Shown here piece after piece: positions 45,123 to 54,053 of a stretch of DNA of 64,000 bases (position 1 is its first letter; each line of letters begins with the position of its first letter). Location of the stretch: assembly GCF_040546685.1 (NCBI RefSeq), contig NZ_JBEPOH010000001.1:372001-436000 (forward strand), in the 5' to 3' direction. The stretch comes from Variovorax sp. OAS795 (GTDB lineage Bacteria; Pseudomonadota; Gammaproteobacteria; Burkholderiales; Burkholderiaceae_C). Below the pieces are notes generated by a model, which did no database searches, was not told the DNA's origin, and saw nothing but the letters and a program-made list of their open reading frames with translations. The translations under genes were made by a program, and so were the position numbers.

Positions 45123-45587
45123 TCAGGCGGTGTCGTCGGGGCCGAGGGGCTCGGCCGGGTCCTCGGGCCACTGCGTCGGCTCGGCCTCGCGCGCACGTTC
45201 GGCGTACTTGTTGAAGCGCCAGGCCGTGTCTTCCATGGTGATGCGGCGCCAGGTCACGCGCTTCTCGGCCGGCGACATGGCGGGCCAGTGCTGCACCTCG
45301 TCGAAGCTGCGGCCGCAGCCCTTGCACTCGTCGTCGCCCTGGCTGGTGGAGCAGATCGCGATGCAGGGCGTGTCGGGCGTGCTGTGGTACCAGTCGAGCC
45401 ACGCGGCCCAGGCATCGGGGGGGAAGCCGAACTCGTCGACCTCGTCCTCGTGGTGGAACACCATGAGGGCGTACACCTCGGCCAGCGCGCGCAATTCGGG
45501 GGCCAGGGTGATGCCGTCGGGCGAAGGACTCTTCTCGCGCCAATGGTTGATGGCGGCCTCGATGTCGATGATGTGAATGGCGGCCAT
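45123..45587 (-). CDS. DUF3717-DUF1289 fusion protein
   Basis: 154 residues in two parts. Residues 1-~55 resemble DUF3717 (IDIEAAINHWREKSPSPDG, LAPELRALAEVYALMVFHH). Residues ~75-120 are a DUF1289 domain with Cys residues in TPCIAICSTSQGDDECKGCG and WPAMSPAEKRVTWRRI, a predicted metal-binding (Fe-S-like) motif. Function unknown. Its start lies 485 nt upstream of the TerC gene in the opposite direction; the DUF2007 gene follows. Confidence 0.85.
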   Translation of the reverse strand: MAAIHIIDIEAAINHWREKSPSPDGITLAPELRALAEVYALMVFHHEDEVDEFGFPPDAWAAWLDWYHSTPDTPCIAICSTSQGDDECKGCGRSFDEVQHWPAMSPAEKRVTWRRITMEDTAWRFNKYAERAREAEPTQWPEDPAEPLGPDDTA

Positions 45588-45735
45588 GAAGAGAGAAAAA
45601 ACAGCGAGCGACGATCATAGTCCGGCAATGCCCCGCGCCCGCCGAAGGTTATAGGCGCTACAAGATTCATAGCTCCATCCCGTTAGCGGTCGAGGCCTTC
45701 AGGGGCATTCCCCTTGAAGCGCCCAAAAATTCAGG

Positions 45736-45765
45736 TTGCCAGCGCCCCGCTGCGGATGCTCTAAT
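45736..45765 (+). promoter_or_regulatory. Sigma-70 promoter of the Mn riboswitch/terC transcript
   Basis: TTGCCA (45736-45741) and TCTAAT (45760-45765), each 5 of 6 to consensus with an 18-nt spacer, place transcription start at about 45772, right at the aptamer's first base. The rest of 45588-45735 shows no gene or other clear feature. Confidence 0.6.
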
Positions 45766-45772
45766 CCCGCCA

Positions 45773-45928
45773 CGAAGGGGAGTAGCTCCCGACCGCTGTT
45801 TACGGCAGCGGAAATCGACAGGTCGTCAATACGAAGCACAACACTTCCGGCCTGTCGGGCAACACGTGCCCCCGGTGCGCGTTGTCGAGCAAGACCTTCG
45901 ATTTGAACCTGTGCAGGTTTGATCGAAG
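45773..45928 (+). ncRNA. yybP-ykoY (manganese) riboswitch with alternative hairpin
   Basis: The leader of the TerC gene has the yybP-ykoY marks: GAAGGGGAGTAGCTCC at 45774-45789, the internal GTCGTCAATAC segment, and GCAAGACC before the closing strand. Stem P1 can form between CGAAGG (45774-45779) and CCTTCG (45895-45900). The same 3' strand, CTTCGAT (45896-45902), can instead pair with ATCGAAG (45922-45928) around AACCTG/CAGGTT, giving a hairpin mutually exclusive with P1. This class senses Mn2+ and switches on exporters such as MntP and TerC/Alx (family knowledge). No U-run follows, so control may be by Rho or translation rather than intrinsic termination. Confidence 0.88.
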
Positions 45929-46072
45929 CGTTCCTGAGTCCCCGGTCGTTACCCCGGTCTTCGTCATCGCTTTGGCCATTCCCGCACGGGATGAATCGAA
46001 ACACGCGTACACGCGCCGGACTGCCGCCATCCCAACAAGGCGACGGGCAGTGCACGAAGACAAGAGGAAGCT

Positions 46073-46819
46073 ATGGAACAGTTCATGACCCCGGAGTTCT
46101 GGGTCGCGGTCGGTCAGATCATCATGATCGACATCCTCCTGGGCGGCGACAACGCCGTCGTCATTGCCCTGGCCTGCCGCAAGTTGCCGCCGGCACAGCG
46201 CACGCAGGGCATCCTGTGGGGCACCGCCGGCGCCATCGTGCTGCGCGTGATCCTGATCTTCTTCGCGCTCACGCTCCTGGCCATTCCGTTCCTCAAGCTT
46301 GCCGGCGCGGTGCTGCTGCTCTGGATCGGCGTGAAGCTGCTGGCGCCCGAACATGACGATGCGCACGGCAGCATCACGGCCAGCGACAAGCTCTGGGGCG
46401 CGGTCAAGACCGTGATCGTGGCCGACCTGGTGATGAGCGTGGACAACGTGATCGCCATTGCCGGCGCCGCACAGGGTGCGGGCCAGGCGCACCAGATGCC
46501 GCTGGTGATCTTCGGCCTGCTGGTGAGCATTCCGATCATCGTCTGGGGCAGCCAGCTGGTCATCAAGCTGATGGACCGCTTCCCGATCATCATCACGCTG
46601 GGCGGCATGCTGCTGGGCTGGATCGCCGGAACCATGGCCGTGTCCGACCCTGCGCTGTCGAACACCGCAGCCTGGACCTGGGTGCCGAAGGTGCCGCAGA
46701 CGGACGTCATCCGGTATGCGGCCGGCGTGGGCGGCGCGCTGCTGGTGCTGGTCATCGGCAAGTGGGTGGCCATGCGCCAGGCGCGCCAACGGCCCGCTCC
46801 CGCCACCAGCGCAAGCTAA
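46073..46819 (+). CDS. TerC family membrane protein (putative Mn2+ exporter, YjbE/Alx-like)
   Basis: 248 residues, about seven membrane helices. Two symmetry-related acidic motifs mark the family: IDILLGGDNAVVIALACRKL in helix 1-2 and ADLVMSVDNVIAIAGAAQGA further on, each with an Asp-Asn pair thought to bind metal. TerC-family proteins act as manganese exporters or in metal supply to exoenzymes. The preceding yybP-ykoY riboswitch strongly supports Mn2+ control. GAGGAAG (46063-46069) precedes the ATG. No tellurite genes adjoin it. Confidence 0.93.
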   Translation: MEQFMTPEFWVAVGQIIMIDILLGGDNAVVIALACRKLPPAQRTQGILWGTAGAIVLRVILIFFALTLLAIPFLKLAGAVLLLWIGVKLLAPEHDDAHGSITASDKLWGAVKTVIVADLVMSVDNVIAIAGAAQGAGQAHQMPLVIFGLLVSIPIIVWGSQLVIKLMDRFPIIITLGGMLLGWIAGTMAVSDPALSNTAAWTWVPKVPQTDVIRYAAGVGGALLVLVIGKWVAMRQARQRPAPATSAS

Positions 46820-46898
46820 ACGCCACGAGGGCATCCGCAAAAATGCCCTTCCCCTATCGCCCAGTCTCTGCCATCCTAGCTACCTGAAGGAGCGCACC

Positions 46899-47363
46899 GT
46901 GGAAACGATCATTCTCTACGTCGACGACGCCGGCTACGCCTGCGAGCAGTTCGCCGAACTTGCTCCCGACGCGAACAGCGTCGTGGCGCGCCATTGGGTG
47001 CTGGTGGCCTGCGCACCGCGCATGACGCACCGCATCAGCAAGTGGGTGAGCCACAGCGCGCGCGAGAACTGGCGTGCCAAGTGGTTCAGCAAGGTGCAGG
47101 CGCAATTGCTGCCGGTGCTCGAACGCAATGGCGGACAGGTGACCCCGGTGCTGGCCAAGGGCCCGCTGACCGAACTCACGCAGCAGCTCAAGCGCGCGCA
47201 CTCGGCCACGCATGTGGTGGATGCGCGCCGGCCCAAGATCGGTGTCGACCTGGAGCCGGTCTCGCTCGACCAGACGCCCCCGCGCCAGTCGGGCTGGGCC
47301 TTGCCGGGTGCCGTGATCGGCATGGGCGCGCTGCTGGTGCTCGCGAACGAACTGGCCGAATAA
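46899..47363 (+). CDS. Conserved hypothetical protein, C-terminal membrane anchor
   Basis: 154 residues. N-terminal IILYVDDAGYACEQFAELAP is followed by a soluble region with HWVLVACAPRMTHRISKWVS, basic segments (QQLKRAHSATHVVDARRPK) and a single hydrophobic C-terminal helix (WALPGAVIGMGALLVLANEL). No known domain recognised; the nucleotide-binding-like opening hints at a USP-like fold but the usual motifs are missing. AAGGAG about 7 nt before the GTG at 46899 supports the start. It is 79 nt after terC and ends before a clear terminator, so it may be cotranscribed with the riboswitch-controlled gene. Confidence 0.75.
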   Translation: METIILYVDDAGYACEQFAELAPDANSVVARHWVLVACAPRMTHRISKWVSHSARENWRAKWFSKVQAQLLPVLERNGGQVTPVLAKGPLTELTQQLKRAHSATHVVDARRPKIGVDLEPVSLDQTPPRQSGWALPGAVIGMGALLVLANELAE

Positions 47364-47380
47364 CACATCCCCCTGACAGG

Positions 47381-47421
47381 GAGAGCCCCGGTGCGGCAAC
47401 GCGCCGGGGCTCTCGTCTTTT
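47381..47421 (+). terminator. Rho-independent terminator after the hypothetical gene
   Basis: GAGAGCCCCGG (47381-47391) pairs with CCGGGGCTCTC (47404-47414), 11 bp, 12-nt loop, followed by GTCTTTT. It separates the terC unit from the holin-like gene. Confidence 0.88.
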
Positions 47422-47449
47422 CGGCGCACGGTGGGGTATCCTGCAACGC

Positions 47450-47803
47450 ATGCGCATCATCCTCAAATGGCTGCTCAGCGCCGTCGCGCTGCTGGCGGTC
47501 GCCTATCTCTATCCCGGTGTCCAGGTCAACAGTTTCGGCTCCGCGCTGCTTGCAGCGGCGGTCATCGGCCTGCTCAACATGATCGTGCGGCCGGTGCTGG
47601 TGGTGCTCACGCTGCCGGTCACCATCGTCACGCTGGGGCTCTTCCTGTTCGTGATCAATGCGCTCCTGTTCTGGGCTGCATCGGGCCTGCTCTCGGGCTT
47701 CCAGGTCAGCGGCTTCGTGGCCGCGCTGATCGGCTCGCTGATCTATTCGCTGCTGGGCCTCATCATCGAAGCCGCGCTTGGCGGGCTCCTGTCGAAGCGC
47801 TGA
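47450..47803 (+). CDS. Phage holin-family-like small membrane protein (DUF/Phage_holin_4_2)
   Basis: 117 residues, almost entirely hydrophobic, with about four helices: ILKWLLSAVALLAVAYLYPGV, LLAAAVIGLLNMIVRPVLVV, VTIVTLGLFLFVINALLFWA and VAALIGSLIYSLLGLIIEAA. NMIVRPVLVVLTLPVTIVTLG is the family's hallmark. Despite the Pfam name it is a chromosomal housekeeping-type protein, not part of a prophage here; function unknown. It lies after a terminator and converges with the M48 peptidase gene, with 21 nt between stops. Confidence 0.85.
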   Translation: MRIILKWLLSAVALLAVAYLYPGVQVNSFGSALLAAAVIGLLNMIVRPVLVVLTLPVTIVTLGLFLFVINALLFWAASGLLSGFQVSGFVAALIGSLIYSLLGLIIEAALGGLLSKR

Positions 47804-47824
47804 GCCGCCGGCAGCTTCGCGCTG

Positions 47825-49378
47825 CTACCTGAGCGGCGGCTCCTCGGCCTGCCGCTTGACCAATGCTTCCACGTCGCGCGCGCGGGTGTCGATGATCGAC
47901 GCCTCGTAGTGGTCGATGGGCGCGCCGGGCTTGCGCACCAGTTCCTGCGCGGCCTTGAAGCGGTCGCGCGCGGCGGGATAGTCGAGGATGGCGACGTTGG
48001 CTTCGGCATCGGCGCGCACCGCGCGCAGCGTGTCGTTCTGCGCGCCGTACAGGTTGGCCAGCGCGCGCCAGACGGTGGCATCGCGTGGATGCGTGGCCAC
48101 CCAGTCGCGCAGCACCGGCACCATGGGCGCGGGCTGGCGCGTGGCCACCGCCGCTTCGGCGGCCAGCAGCATCTCGGGGCGTTCCTTCGATTTCACATCG
48201 AGGAGCGCGGCGGCCTTGGCGGCGGCGCCGCCGGCAAGCTCGATCTCGGCATTGAGCCAACGTGCCAGCCTGGCGGCCGAGGGGTCTTCGGCGGTGCGTG
48301 CCGTGAGCCGCTCCGACAGCGCGCGCGCCGCCTTGAAGTCGCGCAGGTCCCTGGCCGAGAGCGCGGCGGCGTAGAGCGTGCCGGCCTGCTGGGCCGGGCT
48401 GCTCTTGGCGAACTCGCCGCTGGAAGCCGACTCGACCCAGAGCCTGAGCACGTCGACACCGGGCCGCGTGAGCACGCGCGCCCGCGCGGCGATCATGGCG
48501 TGGTCCATGGCCAGCGGCATGGGCGGCGCCGCATCGAGGCGGAACTGGAACCGGCCCTGCATGTCCGAGATGCGCTCCGACGTGAGCGGATGGCTGCGGA
48601 GGTAAGGGTAAGAGCCGTTGTCGTTCAGGCGCGCGGCGTACTGCAGCTTCTCGAACATGGCCGCCGCGCCCTGCGGCGCGAAGCCCGCCTGCGTCATCAC
48701 GCCGAAGCCGACGCGGTCGGCCTCGCGTTCCATGTCGCGCGAGAAGCTCAGCTGGTTCTGCATGAAGAGCGCCTGGCTGCCCATGATCACGGCCTGCCCC
48801 GCATCGGCGTTGCGGCTCTTGCTGGCCGCGATCATGCCGAGGATCAGGCCGGCCAGCATCAACGGCATCTGCTTGCCCTGCCGGCTCATGATGCGCGAGA
48901 TGTGGCGCTGGGTGACGTGCGACAGCTCATGGCCGAGCACCGTGGCCAACTCGTCGCGGCTGCCGACCGTGGCGACCAGCCCCATGTTGAGGCCCAGGTA
49001 GCCGCCCGGCAGCGCGAAGGCATTGATGTTGCGGTCGCGCCCCAGCAGGATGGTCCAGGCAAAGCGCTCGTCCAGCTCGGGCGTGAGTTCGCCGCGCTGG
49101 CGGGCGGCGGCCAGGAGCCGCTGCCAGATCTCCTGCACGTAGGCGGCGATGACCGGATCGTCGATGTAGTCGGTGTCGCGGTAGAGCTCGCGCGCGATCT
49201 GGTCGCCCAGCTGGCGCTCGGCGCTGGCGGTCATTTCGCCGCCGTCGCCCAGGCCCGGCAGCACCTGCAGCTGCGCGCGGGCGGGCACCGGCAGCAAGAC
49301 CTGCGACGCTATGAGAACGGTAGCGCACAGGGTCCGCAATGCGGGCACGGCAAAAGTCTTTCTACGGGCAGAAGGCAT
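47825..49378 (-). CDS. bepA: M48 family metallopeptidase with TPR tail (BepA-like)
   Basis: 517 residues from ATG 49378 (an ATG at 49390 is also possible). Signal peptide ends near VPARA, so it is periplasmic. Zinc site HELSH (His150, Glu151, His154) in [15 protein letters not shown] and third ligand Glu in [14 protein letters not shown] region of TPR-like helices forms the C-terminal third ([20 protein letters not shown]). BepA-type proteins help assemble or degrade outer-membrane proteins such as LptD. It is divergent from moaC (66 nt). Confidence 0.9.
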   Translation of the reverse strand: MPSARRKTFAVPALRTLCATVLIASQVLLPVPARAQLQVLPGLGDGGEMTASAERQLGDQIARELYRDTDYIDDPVIAAYVQEIWQRLLAAARQRGELTPELDERFAWTILLGRDRNINAFALPGGYLGLNMGLVATVGSRDELATVLGHELSHVTQRHISRIMSRQGKQMPLMLAGLILGMIAASKSRNADAGQAVIMGSQALFMQNQLSFSRDMEREADRVGFGVMTQAGFAPQGAAAMFEKLQYAARLNDNGSYPYLRSHPLTSERISDMQGRFQFRLDAAPPMPLAMDHAMIAARARVLTRPGVDVLRLWVESASSGEFAKSSPAQQAGTLYAAALSARDLRDFKAARALSERLTARTAEDPSAARLARWLNAEIELAGGAAAKAAALLDVKSKERPEMLLAAEAAVATRQPAPMVPVLRDWVATHPRDATVWRALANLYGAQNDTLRAVRADAEANVAILDYPAARDRFKAAQELVRKPGAPIDHYEASIIDTRARDVEALVKRQAEEPPLR

Positions 49379-49444
49379 CAAATGCGGCATTCCTCGTCCA
49401 TGGCTCGGGCTCGTATGATGCATCCACACACCGATCGTTCACAC

Positions 49445-49927
49445 ATGAGTTCCCTCACCCATTTTGACGCGCAGGGCCAGGCCCACATGGTCGACGTCGC
49501 GGCCAAGCCCGCCACCCACCGCGTGGCCGTGGCCACCGGTCGCATCGAGATGCAGCCCGCGACGCTGGCGCTGATCGAATCGGGAACCGCGAAGAAGGGC
49601 GACGTGCTCGGCATCGCGCGCATCGCGGGCATCCAGGCCGCCAAGAAAACCAGCGACCTGATTCCGCTGTGCCACCCGCTCGCGCTCACGCGCGTGGCGC
49701 TGGCCTTTACGCTGGCCGAGAAAGGCAATGCGCCGCAGGTGGTCTGCACCGCCACGGTCGAGACTGTCGGGCCCACCGGCGTGGAGATGGAAGCCCTGAC
49801 CGCCGTGCAGGTCGCGCTGCTCACCATCTACGACATGTGCAAGGCCGTGGACCGCGGCATGCGGATCACCGATGCGCATGTGCTGGAAAAGCATGGTGGC
49901 AAGTCGGGGAGCTACGTGGCGGGTTGA
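49445..49927 (+). CDS. moaC: Cyclic pyranopterin monophosphate synthase MoaC
   Basis: 160 residues, full length. It converts the MoaA product (3',8-cyclo-7,8-dihydro-GTP) to cyclic pyranopterin monophosphate in molybdenum cofactor synthesis. Seen motifs: [55 protein letters not shown] and [20 protein letters not shown] with KAVDRGM, including the catalytic lysines. It stands alone without other moa genes. It converges with the PglL gene; a small GAGGCC/GGCCTC hairpin spans the 18-bp gap. Confidence 0.95.
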   Translation: MSSLTHFDAQGQAHMVDVAAKPATHRVAVATGRIEMQPATLALIESGTAKKGDVLGIARIAGIQAAKKTSDLIPLCHPLALTRVALAFTLAEKGNAPQVVCTATVETVGPTGVEMEALTAVQVALLTIYDMCKAVDRGMRITDAHVLEKHGGKSGSYVAG

Positions 49928-49945
49928 GGCCGGTGCCGTGATGGG

Positions 49946-51682
49946 CTAAGGCCTCTCGGCGTCGAGCGGCTGGCCCTTCAGCCAGCGCTCGTACGCGTCC
50001 GGAAACGCAATGCGCAAGCGCTCCGCCTGGTCGCGAGCTTCCTGGCGCTGCCCCATCAGCTCGGCGCTTTCGATCAGCTTGACGATCACACGCGGCTCGG
50101 GTGAAAAATGCACCGTGCGCTCGGCCAGCGCGTGCATCGCGGCCGCATTGGCGGGCGTCACGGCCTTGAGCGTCAGTTCCGCAAACCCCACCTGCCTGGC
50201 GAAGAGCCACGATGCCTTCGCCTTGGCCAGCGTGTTTTCTTCATAGGCCGGCAGCCGCTCGTCGCGCGGCAGGTAGATCTGGCTGATGCGGATGTAGTCC
50301 CACGCGGCATAGCCGACCACCGCCGTCAGCACGGCCGCGGCAACCGAAGACAGCACGGCAGGCTCCCTCCAGCGGCCGTTGAAGCGCTGCCGCAACGGGG
50401 ATGGCGCACTGCGCCGCGACGGCCACAGCAGGCCCATGCACAGCCCGAACGCCAGCTGGAAGGGCCCGTACCAGAGCGGATATTCCAGCAGGCTGTGCAG
50501 CGCGATGGCACCCAGCATGCCCCATGCCATCAGCCGCGCCGGGTCGAGTTCGCGCCAGGGCCGGGCCGCCAGCACCATCCAGATGAAACCGCCGCAAACC
50601 ATCACCGACACGGGGATGCCCAGCTCCACGGCCAGGTGCAGCGGCAGGTTGTGCGCGTTGTCCAGGATCTCGGGGAAACGCGGCCCGTCATACAGCGTGC
50701 TGTAGTGCGCGAAGCTCAGCTCGCCCCAGCCCCAGCCCGCGAGCGGATGCTGGCCGATCAGCGTCAGCACGTTGCGCCACAGGATGAGCCGCGTGTGGTC
50801 GCCGGGCGCGCCCTCCTGCAGGCGCTGCATCATGCCCTCGACCTCGCCCGCCGCGAGTTGCGGCAGCACCCAGGCGATGGCGAAATAGACCGGGACCATG
50901 GCCAGCAGCGCCCACGGCGGCGGCAAGCTGAAGCGGGCGGCATTCGCGCCATCGGCCTTGCCGCGGCGCTCGCGCCACGCGATCAGCGCGCCCACCCCCA
51001 CGATCGACAGCAATTGCAGCAGGCCCGTGCGCGACGTCGACGCCGCCGCGGCCACCAGCAGCAGCAACGCCGCCGCGACGAGCCAGCGCCGCACTCGCAC
51101 CGACGGCTGCATGGCGTGGAGCCATAGCGCCGCCACCAGCGCCATGCTGATCAGCGTGGCGAACTGGTTGCGCTGGCGCAGGTTGCCGTAGGCCTGCCCC
51201 AGCGCCGGCGTGGTGGTCCACGGCACCAGCGGCTCCGCCATGCCGTAGTACTGCAGCAGCCCCAGCACCGCGCTCACCAGCCCCGCCACGAGGATGCCCA
51301 TCGCCAGCGGCGCCGCACTAGAAGGCCCGCCGCGCGCCATGCCCGCCCCCACGCAGGCCGCAGCCGCCATGGCGCCAAGGACCCCCGCGGCGGGCAGCCA
51401 CGAAGCCAAGCCGGCATGGAAGAACGAGAAGCAAGAAGAAAGCGCGATGGCCGCCATGCCGCCCGCCAGCCACAGCCACACCCCCCGCGCCGGCGCGCCC
51501 GGCGCCATCGCCAGCAGCATCGCCGCCAGGCAGACCCAGGTCGCGAGCAGCTGCCACGCCTGCACAGAAGGGCCCGCCACCAACGGGCAGAGGAACGGGA
51601 ATGCGACCAGCCCGGCACGCACTGCGCCGATGGTTTTCGAGGGGAGGACGGCCACCTCGAGGGGGGCTGCACGGGAGGTCAT
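49946..51682 (-). CDS. PglL-type O-oligosaccharyltransferase (Wzy_C family), likely pilin glycosylation
   Basis: 578 residues, about 11-12 membrane helices with a large periplasmic loop containing the Wzy_C motif: LILWRNVLTLIGQHPLAGWG, WGELSFAHYSTLYDG, and LDNAHNLPLHLAVELGIP, with His/Arg residues used by WaaL/PglL enzymes. A C-terminal soluble tail with helical repeats follows. It transfers a lipid-linked glycan to a protein or polymerises it; position next to a type IV pilin operon makes a pilin or other protein O-oligosaccharyltransferase (PglL/PilO/TfpO) the best reading, with WaaL or Wzy as alternatives. It diverges from pilV, 128 nt apart. Confidence 0.85.
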   Translation of the reverse strand: MTSRAAPLEVAVLPSKTIGAVRAGLVAFPFLCPLVAGPSVQAWQLLATWVCLAAMLLAMAPGAPARGVWLWLAGGMAAIALSSCFSFFHAGLASWLPAAGVLGAMAAAACVGAGMARGGPSSAAPLAMGILVAGLVSAVLGLLQYYGMAEPLVPWTTTPALGQAYGNLRQRNQFATLISMALVAALWLHAMQPSVRVRRWLVAAALLLLVAAAASTSRTGLLQLLSIVGVGALIAWRERRGKADGANAARFSLPPPWALLAMVPVYFAIAWVLPQLAAGEVEGMMQRLQEGAPGDHTRLILWRNVLTLIGQHPLAGWGWGELSFAHYSTLYDGPRFPEILDNAHNLPLHLAVELGIPVSVMVCGGFIWMVLAARPWRELDPARLMAWGMLGAIALHSLLEYPLWYGPFQLAFGLCMGLLWPSRRSAPSPLRQRFNGRWREPAVLSSVAAAVLTAVVGYAAWDYIRISQIYLPRDERLPAYEENTLAKAKASWLFARQVGFAELTLKAVTPANAAAMHALAERTVHFSPEPRVIVKLIESAELMGQRQEARDQAERLRIAFPDAYERWLKGQPLDAERP

Positions 51683-51789
51683 CCGCCGATTGTGCCGAGC
51701 GGGCGGGCCGACGAATGGCTACGGACGGGAGACGAGCGGGTGTGACAAGGGCACCACGCAAAACTTACGATCGACCGTCACATTTGGAC

Positions 51790-51803
51790 ACGTTTGCAAA
51801 CGT
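51790..51803. promoter_or_regulatory. Perfect 14-bp palindrome before pilV
   Basis: ACGTTTGCAAACGT is exactly self-complementary and ends 7 nt before the pilV ATG, next to its GAAGAG ribosome site. It may be a repressor operator or could influence translation as a hairpin near the ribosome site. The bound regulator is unknown. Confidence 0.45.
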
Positions 51804-51810
51804 TGAAGAG

Positions 51811-52398
51811 ATGAAAACACTCTTGGTTTCCGGCCGCCGAGCGGCGAACGCGGGCTTCAGCCTCATCGAGGTTCTGATAGCCATCGTGGTGCTGTCTTTC
51901 GGGCTGCTCGGGATGGTAGGCCTCCAGGCCGCGTCGCTCCAGGCCAACCGGGATGCGCGGCTGCAGTCCGCCGCCACGGTACTTGCCCGCGAGTTCGCCG
52001 AGATGATGCGGGGGAACAAAGCGGTTGCTTTGCTTGCCACCGGAAATCCGTACCTCGGCGATTTTTCGAGCCCACTGGTCCCAGGCACGGCCAACTATTG
52101 CATGGCAGTGGGGGCGACTTGCGCCACGGCGGAAGCCACGGCGCAGGCAGAGTTGACGGAATGGCTGGCCCGCGTCGACGCCGAGCTGCCCGGCGCCCAC
52201 GTCAAAATTTGCCACGATTCGGCCCCCTACGGCTCATCAGGCCTGCCCACATGGACCTGCACGAGCAGCGCGACCACCGATGTCGTCGTGGTGAAGATCG
52301 GCTGGACGCGCACCAGCACCCGCCGGGGCGACACGACCCTCGACCAGGCCGCCGCACCCTCCGTGATTCTGCCGGTCACTGCGGGGAGCACGCTGTGA
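51811..52398 (+). CDS. pilV: Type IV pilus modification protein PilV (minor pilin)
   Basis: 195 residues. Class III prepilin leader: GRRAANAGFSLIEVLIAIVV, with cleavage after Gly before FSLIE; the hydrophobic helix and a LREFAEMM-type region (VLAREFAEMMRGNK) match PilV. Cysteines in NYCMAVGATC and ICHDS... CTSS may form disulphides. It primes pilus assembly with PilW, PilX, PilY1 and PilE. First cistron of the minor pilin operon; GAAGAG supports the ATG, and its stop overlaps the pilW start (GTGA). Confidence 0.92.
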   Translation: MKTLLVSGRRAANAGFSLIEVLIAIVVLSFGLLGMVGLQAASLQANRDARLQSAATVLAREFAEMMRGNKAVALLATGNPYLGDFSSPLVPGTANYCMAVGATCATAEATAQAELTEWLARVDAELPGAHVKICHDSAPYGSSGLPTWTCTSSATTDVVVVKIGWTRTSTRRGDTTLDQAAAPSVILPVTAGSTL

Positions 52399-53426
52399 CG
52401 GCACGCACGCGATCCATGCGCGGCCTGACGCTGATCGAGCTGCTCGTGGCCATGGTCATCGGGCTTGTCATCGTCCTGGCGGCCGTTGCCGCGCTCACCG
52501 TCGCGCGACGGGGCTTCACAACGGTGGATGCTGCTTCGCAGCTGCGCGACAGCGGCCGTTTTGCAGCCGACCTGATCCAGCGCGTCGGTGCGCAGGCAGG
52601 CTATCGCGACGTTTTCATCGCGGCCGGCTTGACTTCCGATGATGCCGCGCGCGACGCGAACGTCGGTGGTTTCAACAACGCGCTGCTGGATGCAACCAAT
52701 CCGACCACCGCATCGACGGCTCGCACCACCGGGGTGGTGGGCTATGGAAGCGACATCCTCGTCCTGAGGTACCAGGCGTCGCAGCTCTACAGCAATTCGG
52801 AAGACAGCACCAAGGCGGTGGTGGCCGACCAGACGATGATCGATTGCGCCGGCAACACCGTGGCAAGCGTGCCGAACCCCAAGGACATCGATCCGGCAAA
52901 AGTCGCGCAGGCGTACGACCGCCGCATCGTCAGCATCTTCCATGTGGCGATCAGCCAGGGAGAGCCGACCTTGATGTGCACCTATTCGAGCACCGGCGCA
53001 GCACCGTGGACCACCGTGCCGGTGATTCAGGGCGTCGAAAACTTCCAGTTGCTTTACGGCGTGGATGGCGTCACTGCCAATACCGCGCCTTCCGCGACCG
53101 CGGCCGCGCCCGATGTGCCGGACAGCTACCTGCGGGCCGACCAGATGACGGTCGCCGGTTCTGCCAACGACACGAAGGCCAACTGGCGCCGGGTTCGAAG
53201 CATTCGCGTTGGCATGGTGCTGCGCAGTGCGCCGGGCTCCAGCCAGGACATGGCGGCACAGACCTTCCTGCCCTTCGGCGCCGCCAAGGGTACGGCGGGG
53301 GGTGACCTCGGATCGGCATTCGCCAATTCGGCCGATGCGGGAACCTCGTTCCAGCCCACACCGGACGGCCGGCTGCGCCAGACCGTCTCTTTCACGATCC
53401 ACCTGCGCAACGACCAGGGCCTATGA
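52395..53426 (+). CDS. pilW: Type IV pilus assembly protein PilW (minor pilin)
   Basis: 343 residues with a prepilin leader MRGLTLIELLVAMVIGLVIV, cleaved after Gly. The C-terminal body matches PilW in size, with long loops and Cys residues (MIDCAGN, LMCTYS). GTG at 52395 overlaps the pilV stop by 4 nt; pilX follows with another ATGA overlap. Confidence 0.92.
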   Translation: MTARTRSMRGLTLIELLVAMVIGLVIVLAAVAALTVARRGFTTVDAASQLRDSGRFAADLIQRVGAQAGYRDVFIAAGLTSDDAARDANVGGFNNALLDATNPTTASTARTTGVVGYGSDILVLRYQASQLYSNSEDSTKAVVADQTMIDCAGNTVASVPNPKDIDPAKVAQAYDRRIVSIFHVAISQGEPTLMCTYSSTGAAPWTTVPVIQGVENFQLLYGVDGVTANTAPSATAAAPDVPDSYLRADQMTVAGSANDTKANWRRVRSIRVGMVLRSAPGSSQDMAAQTFLPFGAAKGTAGGDLGSAFANSADAGTSFQPTPDGRLRQTVSFTIHLRNDQGL

Positions 53427-54046
53427 CATACCTCGCCCAGCGTTCATCGAGCTCTCCTTCGGCTTTGCGCGGTCAGGAGCGAGGCGCATCGCTCATCGTC
53501 GTGATGCTGATCCTGATCATCGTCTCGATCCTCGGGGTCGGCGGCGCCCAGATTGCCATGATGGCGGAGCGGGGTGCGCGAAACGACCGCGACATGCAGG
53601 TGGCATGGCAAGCAGCCGAAGCCGCGCTGATGGATGCCGAGTTCGACATTCATGGGCCGGGCACGGCCACCCGCAAGGCGCTGTTCACGAGCATGAACAA
53701 CACCAACGACTTCGTTGCCGGATGCGGCACCACCGGCAACAGCAAGGGCTTGTGTGCCTTGGTGGAAACAGGCAAACCAGCCTGGCTGGTCGCCGACTTC
53801 ACCAGCGAAGCCACTGGCGCAAAAACCGTTCCGTTCGGGCTTTTCACCAGCCGCACCTTCGCTGCAGGACAGACCGGCGTTCAACCCGCCAAGGTGCCGC
53901 GCTACATCATCGAGCCGATCTCCGATCCGCTGAACCGCGACAAGACATTCGACAAGCCGCCCACCTACGTCTATCGGGTGACGGCAATGGGCTTTGGTCC
54001 GCGCGATGACATCCAGGCTGTCGCGCAAATTCTTTACCGCGACTGA
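53423..54046 (+). CDS. pilX: Type IV pilus assembly protein PilX (minor pilin)
   Basis: 207 residues. N-terminal leader RGQERGASLIVVMLILIIVS with the ERGASL motif typical of PilX (Ala in place of Phe after the cleavage Gly). Two cysteines (VAGCGTT, GLCALV) may bridge. The ATGA overlap with pilW and a 7-nt gap to pilY1 place it in the operon. Confidence 0.9.
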   Translation: MTYLAQRSSSSPSALRGQERGASLIVVMLILIIVSILGVGGAQIAMMAERGARNDRDMQVAWQAAEAALMDAEFDIHGPGTATRKALFTSMNNTNDFVAGCGTTGNSKGLCALVETGKPAWLVADFTSEATGAKTVPFGLFTSRTFAAGQTGVQPAKVPRYIIEPISDPLNRDKTFDKPPTYVYRVTAMGFGPRDDIQAVAQILYRD

Positions 54047-54053
54047 GGCGGCA

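Noticed and set aside
47450..47803. Prophage remnant suggested by the holin-family protein
   Set aside because: No other phage genes nearby; this family is common in bacterial chromosomes.
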